Shown one piece after another: positions 1 to 6,680 of a DNA stretch of 15,914 bases; position 1 is the stretch's first letter, and the number at the start of each line of letters is the position of its first letter. Made by a program: the position numbers and the translations under genes. The DNA comes from Saccoglossus kowalevskii (Eukaryota > Hemichordata > Enteropneusta > Harrimaniidae): the NCBI RefSeq assembly GCF_000003605.2, contig NW_003158227.1, positions 127,901 through 143,814 on the forward strand, given 5' to 3'. The notes under the pieces are model-generated. The model saw only the letters and a list, made by a program, of their open reading frames with translations, ran no database searches and was not told the DNA's origin.

Positions 1-29
1 CATAGACTCCGGTCAGTCAAAATGACTAT
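1..29 (+). repeat. DIRS inverted terminal repeat, distal (3') copy
   Basis: These 29 bases are the reverse complement of 4698-4726 except for one difference (G at 16 against A on the other copy). Similarity stops sharply after base 29. In the element's own orientation this is the 3' end. It begins at the first base of the window. Confidence 0.9.
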
Positions 30-372
30 GAGTCAGACACCGATAGGTGGCGGGTTTGTCCGAGCAAACAGAAAAAAAAAAGAGAATGATGAAAGTCTTT
101 TCCCAGCCCAGTCAAAACCTTAGCTAAGACCCAAGAAGGGTGGTGTCTTACCTTGCCTGTGCTGTCCCCGAAGCAAGAAGCCAATGCTGCTGTGGTGACA
201 GGGTTCGGTGCACCCAAGAAAGCTAGACCCAAGCCGAATTTGGAGGTGATAAGCTTGTAAGTAGGACCGAAACAGTTCGCATGAGGGCGTAGGTCGACAG
301 AAGCGAAACCTGGGAGCTTCCAGGAAGTGCTAGTGGTACAGACAATCTGCCCGCAAAAATGCCGAGACTGAC
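30..372 (-). other. 3' non-coding end of the DIRS element
   Basis: This stretch lies between the recombinase stop and the distal inverted repeat. It holds an A-run (71-80) and a small hairpin at 54-69 (GTTTG, six-base loop, CAAAC). An open frame at 26-232 on the minus strand has no recognisable domain and I treat it as chance. DIRS elements usually carry an internal complementary region here that matches both outer ends; I looked for complements of the sequence just inside either terminus and did not find one. Confidence 0.6.
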
Positions 373-1632
373 TTATCGCCTATGCGCAGAGGCCCCTGCG
401 GTCGTTCGGGCTGGGTCAGCAAACAAGTCCTGACCCGCTACGACGGGGCCAAACCTGAAGAGACCCTGCTCAATAGATTGGGCGTCTCTTAGGTAGTAGT
501 TGATGAAGACGTTCTGCGTTCTCCAGAAGCCTGCCCTCAGAATGTGTTCGAGGGGGGCGCCCGACGCTAGCGCTAGTAAGTTAGCAATAGCACAGACCTC
601 ATGTGCTCGTACTTGGTGTCTCTGCAAAGTCTGTGTTGAGGAGGATAGTGTATTATAGACCTCCAGTACAGTCGCAGTAATCCACCTGGAGATGGAAGTC
701 AGAGAAGCCAGCTTATCCTGTTTGCCAGGGCCGTAACACAAAAACATGTGTTTGGTTCCCTGTCTGGAAAACCTGGTACGGTTCTCATAGCAACTTAGCG
801 CTCAGACCGGGCAGAGAAGCAATTCCTTCTCATCCTCCGGACCGACAATATTTGCCAACCTGGGGATGACGATCGGTTGAGGATCGTGTCCTGGGATTTG
901 GTTCTTGGCGAGAAACCCAATTCGTGTCTTCAGTACAACTTGATCGTCCATAAAGGCGGCACAACTGTCCGCGAAGGACAGTGCGCCTAGCTCTGACCGG
1001 CGCCCACCTGAGGCAAGGGCTAGTAGGAAGACTGTTTTCCACATCAAAAACTTGAGTGGTGCTGAAACGAGGGGCTCAAAGGGAGGTCTGCTTAGGGCTG
1101 ATAAAACAACCGACAGGTCCCAATTGGGCGGTTCCCTTGAACGGGCCCTGGGCCTCTGATTATGGAAAGCAGTAAACAGTCTCCTAATAATGGGACAATC
1201 GGCTAGACTTGACCCCAAAAAGTTTTCTATGGCAGGGGACAAGGCTGACCTGTAGCCAACGATCGTTGCGTAGGACAGACCCACTTCGTCAAACAAGTGG
1301 ACAAAGAAGTCTGGTACCTGGCCGATAGAGGGATGGCATGGATCAATCTCCCTTCCACTACACCAACTGGTGTATGCTCGCCATTTCGAGTTGTAGGCAG
1401 CGTTGGTGGAATCCCTGTTCGCCCTGGCCAGGACGTTGGCAGCCCGCTTAGATAGACCTTCCGTCTGTGCGAGTCTACTGAGAGCAGCCTCCATGCGTGT
1501 AAGTGGTACACTGCTGGGCTTGTTGGTAGTGTGCCATCCGGTTGGGACAGTAAGTCCGGTATGTCTGGCAGTACTACCGTTGTTTTGACTATCATTTCCA
1601 GCAGGAGCGGAAACCAGGCCTTGGTCGGCCAA
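373..1632 (-). pseudogene. DIRS tyrosine recombinase, one in-frame stop and a mutated catalytic residue
   Basis: This would be the integrase-equivalent that inserts the circular DIRS cDNA by site-specific-type recombination. Frame: codons on one minus-strand frame from the Met at 1632 to the stop at 373-375, broken once by TGA at 802-804. Residues about 45-160 look like the SAM-like core-binding domain. The first catalytic arginine is in the GGRRSELGAL motif (residues 211-212). Downstream of the stop are the box-II region (RAHEVCAIANLLAL, 580-610), a GFW motif (about 520) and the nucleophile region NYYLRD (484-501). The box-II arginine expected in this family is a cysteine codon (TGT, 592-594). 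Both the stop (CGA to TGA) and this change (CGT to TGT) look like CpG decay. The start overlaps the methyltransferase reading frame by about 400 bases, usual for DIRS. Confidence 0.9.
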
Positions 1633-1900
1633 TTGGGCGCCACCAGAGTTAATATGCAGGTGGGCTCATGTCGAAGTTTCTCCAGTACCCGGTGAATTAG
1701 CGGGAAGGGAGGAAAGGCGTACGCATCCATGTGGGACCAGGGGATCGATAAGGCATCCACGGCCTAGGCTCCTGGTGTCGGCAAGAGTGTTACGTACGTC
1801 GGGAGCTTGGCGTTCCGGGGTGCGGCGAACAGGTCTATCTTTGGACCGTTCCACAGCCGAAACAGCTTGGAGGCTACCCACTGGGGGATCTGCCACTCCG
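1227..1900 (-). pseudogene. DIRS methyltransferase-like domain (C-terminal part of pol)
   Basis: Downstream of RNase H the same minus frame continues through a block containing the words IDLFAAPRNAKLP, then a TAG stop at 1764-1766, then DALSIPWSHMDAYAFPPFPL and LVAPNWPTKAWFP. In DIRS elements this block, just after RNase H, is annotated as a Dam-like N6-adenine methyltransferase domain of unproven function in the transposition cycle. The convincing similarity fades near 1400; the open frame then runs to a stop at 1227-1229, out of frame with the recombinase that overlaps it. The single TAG could come from CAG by one transition. Confidence 0.75.
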
Positions 1901-2305
1901 TATTCTGGAGACGGAGGCGCCTCGAAAGGGCGTCTGCCAGACCGTTTCTCACCCCTGGAAGGTGGTGTGCGGTTAGCTCCACATTGTATTCCAGGCACCA
2001 AAGGAGAATTTGCTCTGCTAGGACCGACAACGATGTGGAACGCGTACCCCCTCCTTGTTGATGTTGGAGACCACCACTGTGTTGTCTGTGCGGAGCAGGA
2101 CTCTGTGGTCCCGAACTTCGGGTCGAAAGCGTGAAAGTGCTAGGTGCACTGTTTTCAGCTCGAGCCAGTTGATATGGTGGTCCCAAATCCACTGCGAGGG
2201 CCATATTCCTTGGGCTTGCTTGTCCAATAGATGCGCTTCCCACCCTTGGAGGGAGGCGTCTGTTACCAGAGTCATAGTTGTGACGAGTGGGTCCAAGGGG
2301 ACCCC
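1885..2305 (-). pseudogene. DIRS RNase H domain, frameshifted
   Basis: RNase H degrades the RNA strand of the RNA/DNA hybrid during reverse transcription. The active-site residues are visible in order: D in TLVTDAS (about 2268), E in NWLELKTVHLAL, D in LLRTDNTVV, then, after a frame change, D in the ADALSR motif (about 1920). The domain enters from the RT frame by a frameshift near 2300 (in a GGGG run of the coding strand) and leaves into the next frame near 2049, where the coding strand has five G's and six would keep the reading frame. Both lesions sit in G homopolymers, so sequencing error is a possible cause. Confidence 0.88.
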
Positions 2306-3354
2306 TGTCTGAGATTGGTCAGTGACGACCACCAGGACAGGGTTTCCTTTTATACTTGGTCCGGGATCAATACTCGCCTGTTTAGTTACCATAGGTGAGC
2401 TCGGTGTTCCAATAACAAGCGTTGGACCAGGCGGCTGCGTAGTGCGGCCTGGGGAACTACCCTTCGAACAGAGGTCATCATTCCGATGAGCCGCATTAGT
2501 TCTCTGAGAGACACTGAAGGAACGCTGACTAGGCGTTCTGCTAGGTTGCTTAGCGCTAGGCAACGCGCTTGAGATGGGCGAACCAGGCCTACTTCGGTGT
2601 CGAACTCCATGCCCAGAAACACCAACTGTTGAGTCGGGTCGAGATGGGACTTTTTGTGATTTACTAGAAAGCCCAACTGGTGAAGTAAATCCTGCGTAAG
2701 CCTTACATGTCTGGCTAATAACCCATTGTCTGGGTTGTGTATCAACCAGTCGTCTAGGTACGGATTGATGTGTACCGACATTTGGTGGAGCAGCAGTACT
2801 ACCTGATTCACCACTCTGGTGAACACGTAGGGCGCTGTGGATAACCCGAAGGGGAGCACCTGAAATTCGAATACTTGGCCCAGATGGGCGAATCAAAGGA
2901 GAGGGCAACTCGCTGGGTACATCGGTATGTGCAGGTAAGCGTCGCATAAGTCTAAAGAGGCTAGCCAGTCGAGCCGGTGGATGGAGAGTAGGACACTGGA
3001 TGGTGTCTCCATGCGGAACCGATCGAGAAGCACATACTGGTAAACCAGTCTGCTTAGGTCCAGAACCGGATGCCAGCCGCCTGTAGATTTTGGTACTACG
3101 AATACATTTGAGTAGAAGCCCAGACTTGGTGCCGGCTGAACTATTCTGTGTATGGCGCCCTTTCTTAGCAAACTGTCTACTTCCTGTCTGATTGCTTCCG
3201 CCTTGTGGGGGTCCCCTGGCAGTGCCCGCAACGGGTGGAACACCGACAGGGACGGAGGAGATGTCAGTGGTATTCTGTAACCCTGTGTGACCGCATGGAG
3301 CGTCCAGGGGTCGGTTACCCGCTGCCTCCAAGCCGGAATGCACCGGCGCAATCT
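2306..3354 (-). pseudogene. DIRS reverse transcriptase domain, three in-frame stops
   Basis: Starts at the conserved N-terminal RT segment (RLRRCIPAW, about residue 303 of the open frame whose Met is at 4260). Visible landmarks: GGWHPVLDLSRL, RFRMETPSSV, motif A in SLDLCDAYLHI (Asp at about 2950), the QVLPFGLSTAPYVF motif (2825-2862), and catalytic YLDDWL (about 2745-2762). Stops in the same frame are TGA at 2893-2895 (probably from CGA), TAA at 2386-2388 and TAA at 2350-2352. The catalytic aspartates are intact although the frame is not, as expected for a copy that died recently and was not under selection afterwards. Confidence 0.93.
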
Positions 3355-4260
3355 GCGTGCAACAGGGATCTGTGGCCATGGGTTCGGCGGTTGCAAGAGG
3401 GGGGGTTTCTCCTCTACCGTGAGGTGAGCCTCCCCGGAGATCACCGGGGTTACTAAGCTGTAGCCTGATCTCTTGCCGAATGCAGGCCCATCCCCGGAAG
3501 AGATGTGTCTAGAATGCGAACGGTGCTTTCTGTGTTTCTTCCTACTTGCCGGCTGAGAGGCCGCAGTGGAGACAGCTCGCTCCGCCTGCAGGTGATCTAC
3601 TCTGCCTGCCAGGGACGCAATTTGCCCTGACAGTCCTTCGACCAATGCCCTCATTTCAGCGGAAAAACCGGTGCCGTGCGAGGATGGGTCCACAACGGGA
3701 CCCAGCATGGCCCCCATAGGAGGAAAGACCTCCAGGGGCACAGCCTCGCTGTTGCCGGTAAAGTTGGGTAACCCACTGCCTGAAGCAACAGACTGTGTAG
3801 ATGCCCTCCGATCAGCGGGGGCAGACCGAAAAATATTGGCACCCTCACTATTGGGCCCTTTGCTTGGTATTCCGGTATGAGAACCGGTAGCCGAGCGCGA
3901 GGACTTATCACTCATGTCAATGCACAACTCACTCATACCCATGCTGGTAGCACTTTCCGCGCAACCTTTTCGCCAGCGAGCGACGCGGTCAGTCTCGGCT
4001 ATTTTGATATACTGCTGGAACAACTCCCAGGCTTCCGAACCCCAGCGATTACAAATATTCTCTGGGCAGACACCCGAACCCCGAACGCATGTGAAACAAC
4101 GATAGCACTTTGTATGCGGGTTCCATTCCTGCAAATTTATTGCTGTGTACACTGAGTACAGATCCGCCTCATAAACTGAGGAGATAATACCGGCAGTGAG
4201 CCTCTGGCGTTGCCAGTGCATCTGTCCATTTCTAAATACATTAAAAATAAAAGACGACAT
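3355..4260 (-). pseudogene. DIRS gag-like region, in one frame with RT
   Basis: This open frame runs from a Met at 4260 straight into the RT domain with no stop between. Residues 52-70 hold five cysteines (C52, C55, C58, C65, C70) in a zinc-binding-like spacing; residues about 201-229 form a likely coiled coil (ALVEGLSGQIASLAGRVDHL); residues 240-251 are a basic, Arg/Lys/His/Ser-rich tract suited to nucleic-acid binding. This arrangement fits a DIRS capsid-like protein, but gag proteins diverge fast and I assign it mainly by position. In many DIRS elements gag and pol are separate overlapping frames; whether the fusion here is original or due to mutation cannot be told from one copy. The true start could be another in-frame codon. 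Confidence 0.7.
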
Positions 4261-4580
4261 GCATCAGGGAAACGAATTACAGTTGAAAAGGTGCCGCCAT
4301 GAAACCGACATGTGGTTACGTAGTGGCGCCGGGTTTTAATTCTTTGTTGTGGAAATACATAACAGCCAAAGGGGAAGACGACACGAGGGTAAAAAGACAA
4401 GAAAAATTTATCCTACCAGCTAGAATGTCGGATGCCGCGGCTGCGGCGATGCCCCACGCTAGAAACCCAGACAGGAAAAAACAACAGAGCCAGACAGATC
4501 CGCTCAGAATCATTCCCCGACGAGGCGGAGAAAAATGAAGAGTGATGGACGGCTACCTATGCCGCTGCCATGTTGCCTCA

Positions 4581-4598
4581 GTCACGTCGGTTCGTGAC
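4581..4598. other. Perfect 6-bp hairpin in DIRS leader
   Basis: GTCACG (4581-4586), six-base loop TCGGTT, CGTGAC (4593-4598). The arms pair perfectly on either strand. Confidence 0.7.
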
Positions 4599-4610
4599 GT
4601 AAGGGGTAAA

Positions 4611-4650
4611 AGAATCTTGAGGTCATGGGTCTTTCCCTGACCTAGATTCT
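4611..4650. other. Long hairpin in DIRS leader
   Basis: Arms AGAATCT-tg-AGGTCA (4611-4625) and TGACCTAGATTCT (4638-4650) pair over 13 bases with one two-base bulge, and an inner GGG/CCC pair extends the stem. It lies about 50 bases inside the proximal inverted repeat. Confidence 0.8.
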
Positions 4651-4697
4651 ATCTCTCAGTCACCGGCAGAATCACTGATTAATGCCTACAGTTCAAA

Positions 4698-4726
4698 ATA
4701 GTCATTTTGATTGACCGGAGTCTATG
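4698..4726 (-). repeat. DIRS inverted terminal repeat, proximal (5') copy
   Basis: Reverse complement of 1-29 with one mismatch (28 of 29). Marks the right edge of the element; unrelated sequence (GTGGGTAATTG) follows directly. Confidence 0.9.
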
Positions 4727-4797
4727 GTGGGTAATTGAACGTAGTGAATTGAACAAATCTGAGAGAGATCCACATGTAGTACCTATATATATATATA

Positions 4798-4822
4798 CCG
4801 TACTCGATCGTGTTAGCGCCCA
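4798..4822 (+). repeat. Left TIR of the TA-flanked transposon
   Basis: Pairs with 5682-5706 as an inverted repeat, 23 of 25 matches (differences at the 11th and 14th bases, both C/T). Confidence 0.88.
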
Positions 4823-5254
4823 TGCCCGGGCAAGCGCCCACCCCCCACTTTTGCGCAATTTTTATATTTGGGGTCACATTTGGCAAAGCGCCCACCTCTT
4901 CAAAATGCAAGTAATTTAAAACTTGGTTTTGCATAACAAATCCTGGTAATCGTTTATATATGATAAAGCATGGATATCGACCGCTGTGAACATGTTGTGA
5001 ATGCGTAGAACACGGTAACCATGCGTAAACTACGCTTCGACAATGACCTGATAATACAAGTAAAATGCGGTAAATATTTCATGCCATATTTAGTTTACCT
5101 CTCAAAAATGGCGAGTTACTAGTTTTTTGAAAAAACCATGTCGTTTATTCTCTGAAATCAATTCCAACAGATCATACTTCAACTTCAATAATTCATTTCC
5201 GCATTGCGTTACCAGAAAGTCTTCGGGAATTTCAGAAGAATTGCGTCAGTACAA

Positions 5255-5480
5255 CACAGCATTTTGATTGGTTAATAACCAACTTGACCCATTAGGTCTA
5301 AGGACGCTGCTGCAGGTAAAATCTGCAAATGCATCATGGCGGAAAGCGATTTTCATCGAGAGTTTGCGTACGATCCAACACCTTCGTCAGTGGAGATAAT
5401 ATGACAATTTTGACTTCGACTGTGTTCCAACAAACTCTAATGTTTTTAATTTCGTTAATTCTGGTGGTACGTAATTAATA
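5255..5480 (+). other. Possible captured promoter and fossil first exon inside the transposon
   Basis: Seen: an inverted CCAAT-type box (GATTGGTTAATAACC, 5267-5281), then an ATG in a strong context that also matches a YY1-like ATGGCGG (5336-5342), opening a 22-codon frame (MAESDFHREFAYDPTPSSVE...) that stops at 5402-5404. One frame over, without a stop, the next bases read DNFDFDCVPTNSNVFNFVNS up to a good 5' splice site (GTACGT, about 5467). The two halves have matching acidic/aromatic composition, so a one-base indel near 5398 in a former exon is a reasonable reading. I do not recognise the protein. It could be the first exon of the lost transposase or a piece of a host gene, or chance. Confidence 0.35.
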
Positions 5481-5681
5481 TTGTAATAAAATGTGCATAT
5501 TTTTTGTGATCATTTTTGTTTCTTCATTGTGAAAATCAATGACGACTCAACTAATTTCGTAATTTGATTATCCCTCAAAGATGTAATCTGTCACTTGATG
5601 AATAACATTTTTCATTTGCACTCTTTTTCGAGGGGGGTGCTCGGGTAAGCGCCCACCCCTGATTTTCTGAGTTGAGGTCCC

Positions 5682-5706
5682 TGGGCGCTAACGCGGTCGA
5701 GTACGG
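5682..5706 (-). repeat. Right TIR of the TA-flanked transposon
   Basis: Inverted partner of 4798-4822, followed by the TA target duplication. Confidence 0.88.
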
Positions 5707-6300
5707 TAATATCAAAGCAATCAGACCTGCCGTTTTTAACAAGAAGTCGAAAATATCACTTTTTACCAAAAAAGACAAAAATATTCATCAAAATTAGAGA
5801 ATTAAAGATATCATCACGAAATGAACAAATCGGAGAGAGGTCCACATGCAGTACCTATATATGTAATATCAAAGCAATCGGACTTGCCGTTTTTTACAAG
5901 AAGTCGAAAATATCACTTTTTAACAAAAATGACAAAAATTTTCATCAAAATTAGAGAATTAAAGATATTATCACGAAATAAACAAATCTGAGAGAGATCA
6001 ACATGTAGTACCTATATATGTAATATCAAAGCAATCAGACTTGCGATTTTTAACAAGAAGTCGAAAATATCACTTTTTACCAAAAATGACAAAAATATTC
6101 ACCAAAATTAGAGAATTGAAGATATCATTACAAAATGAACAAATCTGAGAGAGGTTTACCCAAGGTACATATACACCAAGTATTCAGACTTGTAGTTTTC
6201 AAGAAGAAGTCGAAAAAGTAAAACATTGACACGGACGACGACGACGGACAATCACTCATATGATAAGCTCAAAGTCGACAGCGAAGCTAAAAAATAGAAA

Positions 6301-6456
6301 ACATCTTTTTATGTAGCACAGATATAAATAAAAATAAATAATAATAACTTTATTACACAACCAAAACTATCAGTGGGTATAGTATGGTAAATAACAAAAG
6401 ACTAAAATAATAAAACTAGCTAGATAAAAAGTAAAAAATTAATAAAACTATAAAGA
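6301..6456. other. AT-rich intronic stretch with a minus-strand AATAAA
   Basis: Simple A/T-rich sequence just downstream of NHLRC3 exon 3. It contains a minus-strand AATAAA (6349-6354) about 105 bases after the stop that read-through of the exon 3 splice site would reach. Confidence 0.5.
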
Positions 6457-6479
6457 CTATGTTAATTTGTAGCACCTAC

Positions 6480-6680
6480 TTTTATCTAATTTGACAATTC
6501 TGTTATTCAAACCGCCATCTCCATCTGCTATGTACATATCACCATGTGTATCAAATGCAAGATCAGCAACGTGATCAAACTGTAATGGCTTTAATGATGT
6601 GCCAGCAATTCCTGCAGTACCAATTATCTGCATCAACTTTCCATCTTTTGTAAACTTTTTCACTGTGTGACCTGAGGAAG
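6480..6680 (-). CDS. NHLRC3: NHLRC3 exon 3
   Basis: Acceptor TATATTAG before 6680 behind a short pyrimidine tract; a second AG nine bases on (CTCAG|GTCAC) would also keep frame with the other exon 2 donor. The exon encodes GHTVKKFTKDGKLMQIIGT, GTSLKPLQFD and the NHL-signature DMYIADGDGGLNNRIVKLDK. The donor is AAAA|GTAGGT at 6480/6479 (phase 1); AGTAG|GTGCTA four bases later is an alternative. If the donor is skipped the frame ends after seven codons at 6457. Confidence 0.9.

Larger units (their letters stand above)
4261..4697 (-). other. 5' leader of the DIRS element
   Basis: Non-coding stretch between the proximal inverted repeat and the gag-like frame. It has an Ala/Pro-coding-looking GC-rich patch near 4430-4460 but no supported protein on either strand. 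Two strong hairpins lie in it (listed separately). Confidence 0.6.
1..4726 (-). mobile_element. DIRS-like tyrosine-recombinase retrotransposon, degenerate
   Basis: Seen: matching inverted ends at 1-29 and 4698-4726 enclose, in minus-strand order, a Cys-rich gag-like region, a reverse transcriptase with YLDD, an RNase H with a D-E-D set, a DIRS-type methyltransferase-like domain and an overlapping tyrosine recombinase. That order and the overlap of the recombinase frame with the methyltransferase end are typical of DIRS (not Ngaro, which lacks the methyltransferase). DIRS elements integrate through a recombinase rather than an integrase and make no target duplication; none is visible at the right edge, and the left flank is outside the window. 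The copy is dead: stops at 2893-2895, 2386-2388, 2350-2352, 1764-1766 and 802-804, and frameshifts near 2300 and 2049. Its left end coincides with the window edge, so a longer left end cannot be excluded. Confidence 0.93.
4798..5706. mobile_element. 909-bp non-autonomous DNA transposon with TA target duplication
   Basis: The ends (4798-4822 and 5682-5706) are 25-bp inverted repeats starting CCGTACTCGA, with two mismatches. TA flanks both ends (4796-4797, 5707-5708), and neighbouring 157-bp units show the uninterrupted site (CTATATATGTAATATC), so the insertion is polymorphic between units. A TA duplication fits Tc1/mariner-type elements, but I see no transposase and other TA-targeting families are possible. 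Just inside each end is a second, directly oriented repeat (about 4823-4844 and 5637-5658, core AAGCGCCCACCCC), with another partial copy at 4884-4895. Confidence 0.88.
4749..6300 (+). repeat. Tandem array of 157-bp units with a diverged tail
   Basis: Units start at about 4749, 5821, 5978 and 6135, each beginning A(T)GAACAAATCTGAGAGAG; the last three starts are exactly 157 bases apart. Unit 1 is split by the transposon at 4798-5706. The fourth unit diverges after about 6150 and runs into a (GAC)-rich run (6226-6249), then an ATAAGCTC...GAAGCT pair and an A-rich end (6285-6300). A GACGACGG run followed by an ATAAGCTC hairpin and A-rich end resembles 3' ends of RTE/SINE-type retroposons seen in many marine invertebrates; that comparison is from memory and weak. 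No coding potential. Confidence 0.88.

Noticed and set aside
4299-4538. Plus-strand frame with an alanine-rich peptide
   Set aside because: Antisense to the DIRS leader; no domain and no sign of a promoter.
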